DNA of 64,000 bases from Oegoconia quadripuncta (Eukaryota; Arthropoda; Insecta; Lepidoptera; Autostichidae): contig OX438750.1 in assembly GCA_949316235.1 (NCBI GenBank), forward strand, positions 13,890,865 to 13,954,864, written 5' to 3'. The notes beneath the pieces were generated by a model. The model ran no database searches, was not told the DNA's origin, and worked only from the letters and a program-made list of their open reading frames with translations. Below, piece after piece: positions 1 through 13,400 of this stretch (positions within the stretch are counted from its first letter, which is position 1; each line of letters starts with the position of its first letter). Both the position numbers and the translations under genes were made by a program.

Positions 1-344
1 ACTTCACAAACCACAGATCATATCCAGTCGACCGCACGGACGCGACACGAAACGCTATCGGAAATGAAATTGCCGTGAGACCAGCTTATGCTTGAAGTTT
101 TAAGATCGTCATGCGGCCGCTTGTACAAAGGTGAATCTCTAAGAGATCTTTTCCATGCGACCAGCATTACATTAAACATTACCTTCCTTTCTTGGGCAGC
201 GATGATGCAAGAAACGGAGTAAATTACCGTTTATATATATAATACTTTGCAACAACACTTCGTATTATGAAATCGATTAGGTACTCAGCGACATATCTCT
301 GGTGTACCTGACGATATTCGGACTCTAGCGAAACCAGCCCAAAG
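1..344. other. Unassigned intergenic sequence
   Basis: I see no coding exon, RNA gene or clear repeat boundary here. Short open frames lack splice context or recognisable domains. Confidence 0.5.
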
Positions 345-520
345 GTGCTACCATGATCTCTTATTACTATGTAGTTTACTGTTGGACTGAGATGCATTTA
401 TGTTCAGGATTATCTTGAACGACATTCGTAACGATTAATGATGTACGCTGTATTCTTCAATAATGATTTGACATTTCAGTGAAATTAAGAGATCATAGTA
501 GCTCCCAGAGCATAGCGATT
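345..520. mobile_element. MITE-T copy (inverted-repeat element)
   Basis: The ends are inverted: the left arm reads CTACCATGATCTCTTA and the right arm TAAGAGATCATAGTAGCT. The same arms bound a second copy at 40162-40291, which also shares AGTTTACTGTT near its left end. No coding capacity is seen. Superfamily is not determined. Confidence 0.65.
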
Positions 521-589
521 AGGGAAAATCTCAATATTTTTTTATTATTTCATGGAAATACATGGTTATATTTGAAACCATTATCTCCT

Positions 590-745
590 GTAGCATAAAT
601 GGCTTGCCCGATTTTAAAGTACAAGGAGTCTGATTCGCTTTGTACCTCAGAGTTTCATATATACATTTTATTGTAAAAAATTGAATATGGCGCCCGCAAA
701 ATACGAAATAATGTTGTCGGGTCTTTTGGTTTTAACTTAAACAGC
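590..745 (-). repeat. Dispersed repeat R, fragment
   Basis: It reads on the minus strand as a diverged copy of the repeat at 2190-2835. Shared elements are a CCGAC start, a stretch near GCGGGCGCCAT, and a conserved ATTTTACAATAAAATGTAT-like core. It is non-coding and truncated. Confidence 0.45.
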
Positions 746-2189
746 AATGAGCAACGACGTATTTATTTATAAGTGGCCGTTGATGCAGTGAGCTTTATAG
801 TGGGACGGTAGGATGATTCTAAATTCTTTTAAATCTTGCGTACACATCGCATGCCTGTGAATTTTTTACACGTGTAAGTACGACCACAGACGATGTTATT
901 AAACGATAAGAAACTCGCTTGACAACGGACTTTGTATACTTACCTCTTACCTAACTACATTTTTTTGCTTCTGTCACTCTACTAATGTGGGAAAATACTG
1001 CACTGTGTTTTTTGCGATATTGATATTGCATGTAGTTGTTATAGAACTACGAATGCCGCCGTCAAAGGCATTATCACGCGGCTGTACTATCATTGTAGGT
1101 ACTTCGGCTTTAGTCGCATCGTTTGAATCGTCTCCTAATACCCAGCAGGGCCCCACTTCTCGCGCGCTCGACGTTTCACTGTCGATAGACATGGGTACGT
1201 CTATCTCTTACATACTCACATGCGAGTCAAAAGTGACAGACCTATTGATGTCTATCGACAGAGAAATGTAGAATGCGTGAGAATCAGTCCCCTGAACCAC
1301 AGATTAAATAATATGCCTGAACTGTCTCCCTAAGAACGTCAGTTTGCAATACAGATGAAGCAACCGAACCACGCAAATTTTTTTGCGTTCATCGCTCATA
1401 ATTTGTCATTTAGCTCGCTTGCGCGTTAAATTTGGTACCACGTAAGCGCCTCACAAGTAAATTATGAAACTTGATACTTCTATCCATTAGAGGTAGAAAT
1501 AACTTGGAGAACCAAGGGCTTGAAATTGGTTAATTTTACTACGTAACCTTAACCGTTCTATTAAAGGTTTTCGTTAATAAAATTAAGTTCTTTCATAAAG
1601 GGTGTTTGTCGATCGGTTTATCCTTTCGTGCCAAACTAAACTAACTACTGGACAGATTCTAATGAGATTTACTATAGGGATAGTTTGAAACCTGTTGAAT
1701 GTCACAAGGTACTTTTTATTCAGGAAAGAATAATATATTTTTGAATATGTCGACTTAGCGTGTATCGACCAGACTTGTGTCGACAATAAGTAGCGGTGTA
1801 CTTATACAGGATTAGTCGGAAAGAGGGTACAAAGCCGAAAGTTAGTTATAGTGACATCGATAAGTGTTTTATTGCCAATTAGATAAATGGGAAAAACGCA
1901 TATTTTTGTTTCCATACAAAGTTATTAAATTATTTAATTTAAGAAAATTTGTACAACCCTATAAATCATGAATGAGGAGAGACAAAACAATGGACGCCCA
2001 AAAAGCTTGGATTGGCTTGGAGCAATGGAGCTTTGGTAAAAGTAGTTCATTAAATCAATGTTTAGGAATAAAATCAGGACATTGGATTTACATGGGAAAT
2101 GTATTTTCGAAAAAAAAATATCTAAGCCCTGGTTTACCCCCTTATTCTTACACAGTCGAGTAATAACAATATGAGTTTAAAACCCAAAA
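746..2189. other. Unassigned intergenic sequence
   Basis: Open frames at 974-1271 overlap each other on opposite strands and show no domain, signal peptide or splice structure. I read them as chance frames. No repeat family that recurs in this window was recognised. Confidence 0.45.
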
Positions 2190-2835
2190 AACCCGACAGC
2201 ATATTTTGCATTTCGCGGGCGCCATGATGGTTTATTTACCATAAAATGTATCCTGTGACACTCCAGGGATCAAGACGGTTGGTTGGTGGGTGGTATGTTA
2301 AATGTCCGCCTGGCTAGATACCATAAATTAAATAAATTCTATTTTAAAATTAAATTAAATCTGCCGCCAAGCAGCAATGTTAATAGCATTGTTGTGTTCC
2401 GGTTGTCACAGATAAGATAGCCAGTCCCTCAAATGTGTTGGGGTTTCCGGGTCAGTACGCTTCGACCTCATCTTCACTTAACATCAGGTGTGATTGAGGT
2501 CAAGTACGAACCCGTCGTGGATAAAAAAAATAAAAAAAAGACGAATCTAACGACACCTTGCACTTCGAAATCGGTCAAGCCGTTTGGGTTACAGGAGGTA
2601 ACATAGAAATCTACATACATACACCTAAAAAACATTACCCCTCTTCTTTGGGGAGTCGGGTAAAACAGTGCCGAATTCATGCTCTAAAATAGACAAGTCA
2701 GTACTTTGAAAACAACGAAGTTATTTAGATGTATTTTTGAGAACGGTACCTACCGCAGACGACGAACTTTTTGTCCACCCGATAAAAAAATCCAATTCGG
2801 AAAATTTTGTCCGCGTTCTAGACAAAGACATAATT
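2190..2835 (+). repeat. Dispersed repeat R, longest copy, split by a SINE
   Basis: The repeat opens with CCGACAGCATATTTTGCAT, is interrupted by SINE-A at about 2278-2537, and resumes with a segment ending near TTTGTCCGCGTTC. Related segments occur at 43300-43530, 56835-57000 and 57770-58095 (plus) and at 590-745 and 62690-62880 (minus). The copies overlap in different combinations, which lets the family be pieced together. It has no obvious coding frame and its class is undetermined. Confidence 0.55.
2278..2537 (+). mobile_element. SINE-A copy (5'-truncated, inside repeat R)
   Basis: The body matches the other SINE-A copies: GGTTGGTGG, TCTGCCGCCAAGCAGCAATG, GTTGGGGTTTCCGGGTCAG, CTTCACTTAACATCAGG, then an A-rich tail. 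The tRNA-like head is missing. Confidence 0.8.
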
Positions 2836-3461
2836 TCGTTTTATTAGCTTCACTGAACTAACAATGTAATAAAATCTTGAAAGTTAATTTAAACTTACTT
2901 CTAATTGTCGTACCGAAATGAATCTTTGTATGTACATATATGTAATTCTGATGACAATACTATAATTTGGTACCTTGGAGCTGATCTGATGATGGCGCCA
3001 GGAGGTGGATAGTGAAACTCTTCAGTAGCTACTAGTAAACCCCTCGAGTTTGGGCTCATTTGATTCGTTTTGACGAGTCCAATATATTACACTCGGCGTA
3101 TCACGATATGATGATGGAGCCAGGAGATGGATGGTGGAAATGTAATGTGTCTTTTTAGTAATTAGTCTGGAGTCCAAGGTAACGGCGGAGTAACGTAGGG
3201 CACTGCACCACGAGTACGTCTTAGGGCCTATGCAGACACAATACTTTTAGCATCGGTGTTTTGCGACTGCTTCACGTATTTGCGACATTTGCGTTTAATC
3301 GCGGTATCCAAATTGTTCATTTCAGCGGCTGCATCTCAGGCAACGCGAAATTGAGCCGTACTCAAATCTGCACTCAGGCCGATAATAAAGCTATCTTAAG
3401 ATTGATGAACTTGAGTTGACATTATATTTGATTTACTTTTTTTTTTTAAATAGCATGTAGG
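2836..3461. other. Unassigned sequence with a short duplicated motif
   Basis: Two related segments, about 2983-3015 and 3108-3140, share GATGATGG.GCCAGGAG.TGGAT. Such short motifs suggest remnants of a dispersed repeat. Nothing coding was recognised. Confidence 0.4.
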
Positions 3462-3605
3462 TCAAAGTCAAAAATGCTTTATTTTGTGGGTACACAGGGT
3501 ACACTTAAAATAGTCAGATTTTACATTTTTAAAATTACTGCTCATTCAAAAGGCAATTTTCTCATGAGAAGAACAAGCAAGTAACTCGGTTGTTGCTCTT
3601 TTTAA
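3462..3605 (-). mobile_element. 3' tail of a non-LTR retrotransposon (5'-truncated)
   Basis: Read on the minus strand it contains AAAAAGAGCAACAACCGAG, a polar stretch around CTTGCTTGTTCTTCTC, and ends in AATAAAGCATTTTTGACTTTG. The same tail occurs at 7862-8010 (+), 57215-57372 (+) and 61140-61262 (-). At 57 kb it follows a reverse-transcriptase C-terminus, which identifies the family as non-LTR. Confidence 0.6.
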
Positions 3606-3648
3606 AAACAAGTTTTTATATTACAAAAAGGCACTATAATAATAGCCT

Positions 3649-3803
3649 GGGGGTCTACTCTCTAACGAAAATAACTTCGGACGGGCGTAACTTCGGACTT
3701 TTCCTTTTGCTAGGAATCCTTTATTTGCATAACTATATACAACAAAAGTATATATTTCAATGACGTTTGATTTATTTGACATAGCATAGAGAGTAGACAC
3801 CCT
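3649..3803. mobile_element. MITE-G copy
   Basis: Terminal inverted repeats GGGGGTCTACTCTCTAACG and GAGAGTAGACACCC flank a short non-coding body. A fuller copy is at 24056-24295. The internal CGGACGGGCGTAACTTCGGA is shared with that copy. Confidence 0.7.
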
Positions 3804-3837
3804 GGCATGCAAACGAGCTGGTTACGTCCATTACATT

Positions 3838-4153
3838 TGAGCGTTTTAAACGAAACGAAAGGCTATCATTCATTCGCCGCTGAGGCGAATACTTGAGAAG
3901 TGATCTCAGCTGAAATGACCTCAAGATTGGTTTATAAATTAGTACGGAGCTTGAGATAGCGTCAACTGCTTAAGACGCATCTCGGTTGATATACCCTCAA
4001 GACTTCTAAAAGCCGTATTAATAAATCGATCTTGAGATTGAAATCGCGTCTAACCCTCAATATTATTTTTTTTGTTACTCTTTCTCAACAGATTGCCAAG
4101 CGTCAACTTAAGGGCATCCCAATCTTGAGAACGGTTTATTATTACGGACCATA
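3838..4153 (-). mobile_element. MITE-1 copy (degraded)
   Basis: It is in reverse orientation to the better copies at 46025-46362 and 53346-53684. It retains CATTCGCCGCTGAGGCGAAT, GAGATAGCGTCAACTGCTTA and a GGTTTATTATTACGG end. The middle is rearranged relative to the other copies. Confidence 0.65.
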
Positions 4154-4483
4154 AGTCTATTCCGCGCAGTTTGCTCACATGAGAAACGAGGATTCTGTAT
4201 TGACGTTCATCCAACTAGCTTCATCAACCTAGAGCTATTACTTCGGAATTGTAAAGCGACTATTTTCTTGACTATTTCATGACTATTTCGATTGTCATGG
4301 TGGTTTCAAAAGCGAGTATTCTGGGTTGAAGAATACGAGCGGAATGAAGGGTTCAGTCGCTACATAGATATTCTTAAAAGTATTGCTGACGCTAAAAGTA
4401 TCGTCTCTGTGCAGGCCCTTAATGGGATACGCTCTCCTTGAAAGCAATAAATCATTTTATATAAACTCTATATACACATTTAA

Positions 4484-7400
4484 TTATAAATTCAATTTAG
4501 ATTCGCACATTGTTAATATCCTATCAATTTCTAACGTCCTTTCCTTCAACATCACCATTTCGTTACCACTCAACATCTCACTTTTGCTCGCGTTTTTCAC
4601 GAGGAAATGCTGTATGAAGAGTCTCAGGCTTTCCCTGAACATGCGCAGCTTTGGAGGCTTGCTGATCCGGTGGAACACCTCGCGGGAAGTCTGAACGTCT
4701 TTGTTCATGATGATGGCCAAGAGAATTTGTCGCATGAACCGTAGAGAACTCTTGTTCAGGTCGGAGAATTGGATTATCTGTGAATTAAAATGAAATAAAA
4801 AATAGTTATTTGCAAAATAAGATTGTCAGAAAACCTACGCACATCCGTAACTAACAATATTCAGACCCTGAACTAGGAATGAACCTGTGTGTACAGATGA
4901 TGGATGCAGGTCGCTTCCAATCGATCGCTCTGGAAATCTATGGAAATACCTGTTCAGCAGTGGACGTCTTGTGGCTGACATGATGATGCTGATACTGCTG
5001 TGGGAGCAGTTTTTTTTATACACAACGGGTTGGTACTTGACCTCAGTCACACCTGATGTTAAGTGAAGATGAGGTCGAAGGTGGACGCGTAGTGACCCGG
5101 AAACCCCAACACATTTGGGGGACTGGCTATCTTATCTCTGACAACCGGAACACAACAATGCCATTAACATTGCTGCTTGGCGGCAGATTTAGATAAGATG
5201 GTGGTAGCTAGCCAGGCGGACATTTACAACCAAACCGAGTACTTAAACATGTATCCCGCTGGGGATCGAACCCGGGACCTCCGAATCGTAAACCCAATAT
5301 TGTTTACATTTTGTTACAAAGTTAGTAACATTGTTTTGCATTGCTTGTAAATATACACATACGGAGCCTCTCGAGCCTTCAGTTGTCTCCGCGACCGGGT
5401 ATATGACGTCAGTCGCATACTCATTATGTAACTACACGTAATCCTGTATAAATTTTTCACCAATATAATTTAAAATAATAACAGTGTCCTAGGCTTTTTG
5501 GCGGGATCTCGGCGAGTGAAGTTGCATTTTTCTTTATAATTCTTATAATTTGTGCATTCTAACTTTTGAAGCTTAATAATGGCAGAATATTGTGCAGCAA
5601 ACGTTAGTGTTGGTGTACAGGTGAAAGGAAGTGTAAATTAAAGTGCGTAACGGAGCTTTCGGGTTCCCACAAGAAGCCGCCAAAATCTTTTGTAAAGCAT
5701 TCTGTAGAATGACTTGACCGTGACTAGACTCTGTATACGCCAAGTATACGACGAATTACTTGTTTTGACTGAGACTGACTTATAAACTGAAGAAATAAGA
5801 CAAATAACATTTTTCGCTCGAAACTGGCAGTAATGTCCCTCGACAGTGAGGTTGACTGGTTGCCATCCTCAAGAAGAAGAAGAACAGTGTCCTAACGTTT
5901 TATATGCCGTACCCCGTTAAACTGTCAGATCAAGGACTGGCTCCAATAGTTGTTTTAAGCTTAGAATTCTTATGAAACTTACGCAGAATTTGCAAGGGTG
6001 AAAAGTTAATAGAGAACATTTTATAAAAGTATTGCAACGAAACTAGAGTTATATTAAGTTTTCCATTCTGTTTTTACAGAAATTATAGATATTTTTGGGA
6101 AGACAGTAACACCGCCTCTTTGGCTTAATGTATACAACATAAGCTTTACAAAACTGGAGTCGCAGGTTCGACTCCCAGCGGGATACATGTTTAGTTCGAG
6201 TTGGTTGGCGGTAGAACATTTTTAATGTAGCTACCATCATCTTATCTAAGTCTGCCGCCAAGCAGCAATGTTGATAGTATTGTTGTATTCCGGCTGTCTG
6301 TGTTGGGGCTTTTACCATCGGCCTCACCTTCACTTAACATCAAGTATGATTGAGGTTATGCATAAAAGAAAAATAGAGTGATACCTACCTTCAAAACAGA
6401 AAGCGGCAGCGCCTTCTCCATGATGAGATGGATCAGAAATTGGGCCAGATTGCTGATGCACTGCTTCGTGAGGTTATCCAAGTCTTTTATTTTGTCCCAC
6501 ACGGTGTACTGTATGGAGAGCTGTAACAAAGGATTGTGATTTTTTTTTATTGGTACTTGAAGGATTGTGTTTTAGACCACTTTCTATTCGTATTAGATTA
6601 GCGAAGTGTTCAATAAAATACTGGCAACACTGGTTATTATCATCACAGGTAATTTCATATATATAATTTTAATAACTGTAAACTTTAAAAATTCAAACGA
6701 TACTGCCTATTACAAAATGTTACTCAAGCAGAGATCTACGCTTGAGAACAGTTACAAAGGGACAGCTTTATGTAACTTACTATGTTTAGGTACTTGGTTA
6801 GTTAACCTACATGTTTAGGTACATGGTTTAGTTGGTGGTAGGGCATATTAAATTTTAAATGTCCGCCTGGCTAGCTACCACCATCTTATCTAAATCTGCC
6901 GCCAAGCAGCAATGTTAATAGCATTGTTGTATTCCGGTTGTCAGAGATAAGATAGCCAGCCAGTCCCTCAAATGTGTTGGGGTTTCCGGGTCAGTACGCT
7001 TCCACCTTCGACCTGATCTTCATTTAACATCAGGTGTGATTGAGGTAAAGTACAAAAACTCGTTGTGGAAAAAAAACCTTGTGCACGCCACTGCTTATCA
7101 GTGATAGAATAAAAATGTTTTCAAACAAATTGGTAGCTTACTTGAGCTATACTATATTTATCTATATGAGATAGATATACAGCGTTTATTTGTTACTCCA
7201 TTGATTACATAAAGTTTTAAGACAATTTCTATAAATAACTTATAAGGTAGGTGCTAGGTACTAGCTAGGTTTTTTTTTTTTTATATATGAGAGGGCGACA
7301 AACCAGCATGTGGGTCACCTGATGAGGGTCACAGATGTTTTGCCGGCCTTTGAGGAAGGTGTAGGCTCGTTTCTTGAAGGTTCCAATGTCGTACTCGTTC

Positions 7401-10400
7401 GGGAATACCGCTGCCGGAAGTCCGTTCCACAGGGTGGTCGTACGTGGTAAGAAGTTCCTTGAGAAACGTACAGTGGTAGCCTTCCACTCATCCAGGTGAT
7501 GTGGATGGAAATTTAATTTTCGGCGAGAAGTGTATCGGTTAAATTGAGGAGCGGGTATTAGCTCAAACAGTTCTTCAGAACACTCCCCATGAAATATGCG
7601 ATAGAGAATGCAGAGGGACGCGACGTCTCTTCGCAACGTCAGGGGATCCAGTCGGTCAGTGAGACTCTCTTGGCTGACAATTCGGACTGCGCGACGTTGA
7701 ATGCCCGCGAGGTAGGTAGAATTTTAAACAATTAAAGCTAAGCTAAACGTATAAAATTTAATTACCACAATGAACCGCTCGGCAATATCCAGTATATTTT
7801 ATTCTTATTTTTCTTTGTCGAATCATTAATTTTACAAACATTTCAAATTGTATTTGTATTGTCTTATTTAAAAAGAGCAACCCCGGACTTTCTTGCTCGT
7901 TGTTCTCTCCTGCCTAGTGAATGAGCGATAACTGTAAGTCATGACGATTTCAAATGTTATTCTTATAACTTACGAAATAAAACATTTTTGATTTGATTGA
8001 TTTGAACTTCATTGCGACACAAAAGACACTCAATACTCCTCTAAATATTTACTGAAAAATCGATTCAATAACTTCTTTATATTTTTTCAGATTTTCCCAG
8101 AGGCCAAATGTCATGGCTCAAAACTCTTATTAGAAAATACAAAGTCGATATTAATTAATAGTATCTTAGTACTATGCGACTAATGAGAAGTGGAAGTTAA
8201 AGAGAGCAATTTCTCCATGATTTGGCGAACAGCTCTCTCTGGGTCAGGAGGGTCAGTGAGGGATCTGTGTCGGAGATAGATAGACAATGGAACTTTACTG
8301 AAATCGTTAGTTTTGTCCAATTTATGTATTCAATTGTCTACCACATTACCTGGTACTTCCTATCGGCGGTACAAAGTTGCTGCGCCAGCACGGCATAGTA
8401 AGGGTTGAAAGTCCTCTCCTGTAAACAGCAAGCTAAGACAACGTGAACTGTCTCACGCTCCTGCTGCCCTCGTAGACCTAGGTGTTGGAGCTTCTCGAAC
8501 GCATCCATATAGTCCTGAAAAAAAACCATCATCACCATAATAAATAAATAGTAGCTTAGAGGAAAACCGCAAAATTGAGTTTGTTACTGTAACTTCATAT
8601 ACAATGAGAAAATAATGTGTATGGGTGTGTATGTGGGCGTTTGTGTGCACGCGTGTGCATGTGTGTGCGTGAATGTGTGTGAGAGTGTGTGTAGTGTAGT
8701 ACACGATAATGTTGCTTTTTTTATGCATAACGGGTTGGTACTTAACTTCAATCACACCTGATGTTAAGTGAAGATGAGGTCGAAGGTGCAAGCGTACTGA
8801 CAAGAAAACCCCAACACATTTGGGGGACTGGCTATCTTATCTCTGACAACCGGAACACAACAATGCTATTAACATTGCTGTTTGGCGGCAGATTAAGATG
8901 GTGGTAGCCAGCCAGGCGGACATTTAAAATGCCCTACCACCAACCAAACCGAGTACTTAAACATGTACCTCGCTGGGGATCGAATCCGCGACCTCCAAAC
9001 TTATTCACATTTAGTTATTTTTGCTTATGTATTAACCAAATTTTATATTTCTTTTTAAATGTTGATCAACTTAACTTTGCTCGAAATGCTCAATATCTTT
9101 ACTTCATCATTTTCCTGCCCTTATTCCACTCTAGATGGTGTCGGCACAACACGTCTTCCTCTTCCACTCTCCTCTATCAGCCGTCATCTCCGTACTCACC
9201 CCTTTCACACACATATCATTCCTCACGCAGTCTACCCACACCTTCTTCGGTCTTCCTCAACTTCTGTATCCCCCCACATTCATACTCAGCAGTTATTACG
9301 TGCCTTTCATCCCTCCTCATGATGTGCCCCCACCATGCTAACCTATTAATTACAAACAATATTTTTAGTTACCTTATAAAAACTATATTACAATAGTGAA
9401 CCGTGAGAGAAGTTGGTGTTATATACAACCCGACAAACGTTGCAGAGTGTATATGTATGTATGTAACTATTACGAAAATTTTAAAAAATAAAACATTGTA
9501 GTTAACAGATTTCTTTCAAAACATAAAATTTAGAAATGTAAATTTTGTGAGTTGGACCTTAAAGGCCGCGCGCTCGAAGTACTTTGCCACACACAACACG
9601 CAAACACGTGCCGCGGTATCTTTGAGAGACGCCGAAAGGCTACCATTTGCCCCGGCGCCGCCGCAACTTGGTTGGTTGCGCCCTGTGCCCCGCCACCCCC
9701 TTTGGCGTCTTCCATATGAACGTTGCCTTTTTTTCTCATTAATAAAATAAGGTACAATCGAAATGAAGTAAGCCTGTTAATTTGTATTTTCATTTGCAGT
9801 TACATTTTTTTACTCGGAAACAAAATTTTTAAGGCTAGTTTTTAGTCATGTACGTGCAATTGCCAAAGTTTGTCGGATTAATTTTGCTAGACCCTATAAC
9901 TAGTTTTTAAGTTTATGAGATATATAATATTTACTTGATGGCAGCACCATCCATTGTGATTTCATATGGTATCCCCTTAATATCGTACATTCTAACTTTA
10001 TGGTGGTCAGAGTATTCCTATTGGGTTAGAATCATGAAGTTTCTACAACTCTCTCACCTCAGCGGACATGATGACGCAGAATATACTCCTCCTGACGTCG
10101 GTATTCATCCGCTGTTTCCTCGCGAGGTCGAGTAGCTCCTGGTTCATGGCTACAGCTGGCCCGCTGCCGGACGGACGCTCCTCTTGCCTTTGCGTCCCTT
10201 CCCAGGCCGATCCCACTATCCACCACTTGCCTCGCTCTTCGGCTGTAGGTTAAAATGTTTCTGTTCAAAGGTTGCCAGGTACAAACTCCCCATGTACAGC
10301 TCTATTTAAGGAAATTGATAATGTCCATTTACAAGCATTTACTAGCTTTAAAGAAATTGGCAATGCCCATTGACAGCAGATACAATAGCTTTAAGAAAAT

Positions 10401-13400
10401 TGACGATACCCATTTACAGCAGCTACTAGCTTTAAGGAAATTGACAATGCCCATTTACTACAGCTACTGCCTTTAAAGAATTTATAGTAGCTTACTAGTT
10501 ATTAAGAAGACTGATAATGCCTTTTTACAGCAGCTACATTCCAATAATTTATTATTAATTAATGCCACAAGCCTTAGTATTTGATATTAATTTCTGTTTA
10601 ATACATCCAGCTGTTCCATAAAAAAAGGTTTTGACGCGAAAGTGATCTTTAAGAGTTGCGTTTTACCTATTTCAGCACTATTGGCATGACAGGTACGATA
10701 AACGTTTAAGTCGCGCGAGATATTTGTCCTGCTCATTCGCTTGAACGAAATATATAACTCTTTTAAGGGTAATAGCTGAAAATCGGTGTTTTGCTCTTGA
10801 GCAATCCGACACTGAACTATGGCCCATTTATGCCACTGCAGCACACACATACTTTTTATACCTAAGTTTTTTTTGTACTTTTATGTATTCTGTTTTTATT
10901 GCCATGTTCTGTAAAATGCTGTCTACATATTTAAACTTGCGTGATTTCTTAGCAAAAGTGCCCACTTAGTACATGCTAAGGTTAAGCTACCTTTATCTGG
11001 TATTTATTACTGTACTGTAGTCTAAATTATGTGTACCTACTACTTTGGTATTAACTACTTATAAATATTATTTAATGTATGTGTGTGGCTGGAGAAACAA
11101 ATAAACGTTTATCTATCTATCTATCCTTAATCCTAAAAATGCAACAGCATTCGCCGCATATGTAATGAACATACCTTTCAACAGATCCTCAAGTCGGACA
11201 TTGAGCGGGGTGACGTAGTTCCCTTTCCTGATGACAGCTTTAGACAGCTTCTTCAACTGATCCACATACGAAGGGTCATAGTTGGGGATCTTCGTGAGAT
11301 TGTTGTTCTTAACTGCCATTAACACTTCCAGGAGGAACTTAATACGCGATCTAAAACAGATAGTGTTCATATATATATATATAATAACAAACAACAATTG
11401 TGAGTTATGTAGATACTTAAGTTTTTTTTTTGTAATTTTTCTTTCTCTGTTTCATTTGGGTGGTGTTGTTATACTTATTAGTTCTGTTGTGTTACAATAT
11501 TTATTTTATATAATGCTAAGTATAACAATACATTCGTTGGTACGCTGTCGCTTTGGAGATGGACAATTATAGCTACACTACAGTTTCCAACTACAGTAGC
11601 TATTCATTACTATTTTGTACTGTGTGTATTTATTTCTGTATCCAATAATAAAATTATTCTTATTCTTATATTATATATGGACATCATCATATAAGCCACA
11701 GGATGTCCACTGCTGATGCCTCTTCCATACAATTCCAGAGTGACTGGTTGGAGGCGGCCTGCATCCAGCGACTTCCCGCGACCTTTATCAGGGCGTCTGT
11801 CCACCAATCAAGCAATGATTTAAATCATCTAGTATATTGTTCGATATCAATTTACACTAGTATTTACAATAGTAACATTACTCTCACAATACTTCTCATT
11901 GAGATCGCGAGCCTACCTCGAGGTTTTTTGAGACAAAGTAAAAAAGGTTCGTTTACAGTTACGACGTAGGGGGAACTAAGAGAGGGGGGCGAGTGTCGGG
12001 GCGACTATGACTTATCTACGCGGATGGTATCGGGGAAGGTGTGCCGAGAACCGCCGCTCGAGGAACTCGACCGTCACAAGATGGCGTCGACGGAGGAAGT
12101 TAGATATTCGCCGTGCGGGGAACTCGGGGCGATCCGACGGTCCGCCGCGGCACCGGCCGACGCGAAGCTCCGCGTCGGATACAAAATAGGACCCGCAACT
12201 CTGGTCCCAGAGACGTCCTATGCTGCGCTTGCCGGTGCGTGGTCTCCACTCAAGAACTTTAATGCCCCGCCGACCATCAGTTCTTCAAGCTATGTGCCTT
12301 GCCACTTCAACTTGCTAAACAGTTGGGCTATGTCAGTGACCTTCGTTCGCCTACGGATTGCTTCATTCCTGATACGATCATGTAGTGCAGCCTCTCCATA
12401 ACTTGTTGCGAGAGTTTGAGCTTTCTTATGAGACCCATAGTCAGATACCATGTTACACGTTTTAATTTGGACACTTACATCAATTATCTAGTTCTAACCT
12501 AGCAAAGCTATGGTTACTAGATGACGGATAAACATACATTAATATTTATATAAAACAGCCATGACTAAGATTCGAACCTGTTTCGAATTCGAGTCGAAGA
12601 GAGCGGTCATATATTGAGGTACAGCCTGGACAGGCCCCAAAATAACAAATGTATTTTTTTATACTTGTATTTTATTGTTTTATGTTATGGTTGCTTATCA
12701 CAAAACTTAAACAAGCATTTGGAGAGAATATGGGTCCTTATAACATCCCCCTGAATTCGCCGTTGACTGGATATAAGGCTATTCCCTCTTTAACTCATTA
12801 TACAGCGCTTTCATATTCGTAGTTTCCATTCCAAAACTCGTATACTCCAATGGTCATCGGTTCTTCGAGCCAACTCCGTTGCCCAAAGTAAGCAACATAG
12901 GCTGTACAAAGCGAAGGTCCGCAGATTCGACCGCATTTAGAGCAAATAACGATATTCATTTTACAAGCAGCAACATTGATAGCATTGTTGTATACTGGCT
13001 TATTGTGATCTCGTGATCGGTATCTACCCAGAACCCCAAATTAGTCGGTCGTACCCCCAGCTTCATCTTCACTTAATGATGAGTAATGGAGGTCGCATAA
13101 AAACAAAAGGAGTCACATAACTCTTGGATCCTTACCCATCGGCAGCGCTGTCAGTGAGTTTTCCTAACGTGACTTGTGTTTTATGTATGAAGTCCTTCAA
13201 GGCCAAAGGCTCCTCCTTCCTCATCACACCCCCAACACTCCTCAGAACCACCAGAACGCAGTCTATCGTCTTCTCAGTGATGACGTCCGTTAGACGCGAA
13301 AGGATGTCGTAGAGGAGAGTCGCGTGGAAAATCTGGAAGTTGATGAGAGAAATGTATCGGTCAATTTGGCCAAGTGTGATCTCAAATCTAACATGATTTA

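Noticed and set aside
974..1271. Overlapping 70-95 codon frames on both strands
   Set aside because: They mirror each other, have no domain, signal or splice context, and lie in unassigned AT-rich sequence.
8453..8803. Histidine/threonine-rich minus-strand frame
   Set aside because: It is a translation of the TG microsatellite plus SINE-A and part of NOM1 exon 11.
10059..10268. Frames overlapping NOM1 exon 10 in other phases
   Set aside because: They are shadows of the exon that encodes the WWIVGSAW and MA3 start region.
12024..12401. 125-codon plus-strand frame in the GC-rich block
   Set aside because: Its second half is antisense to an RTE-like RT remnant, and its first half has no domain. 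The length is explained by GC richness lowering stop frequency.
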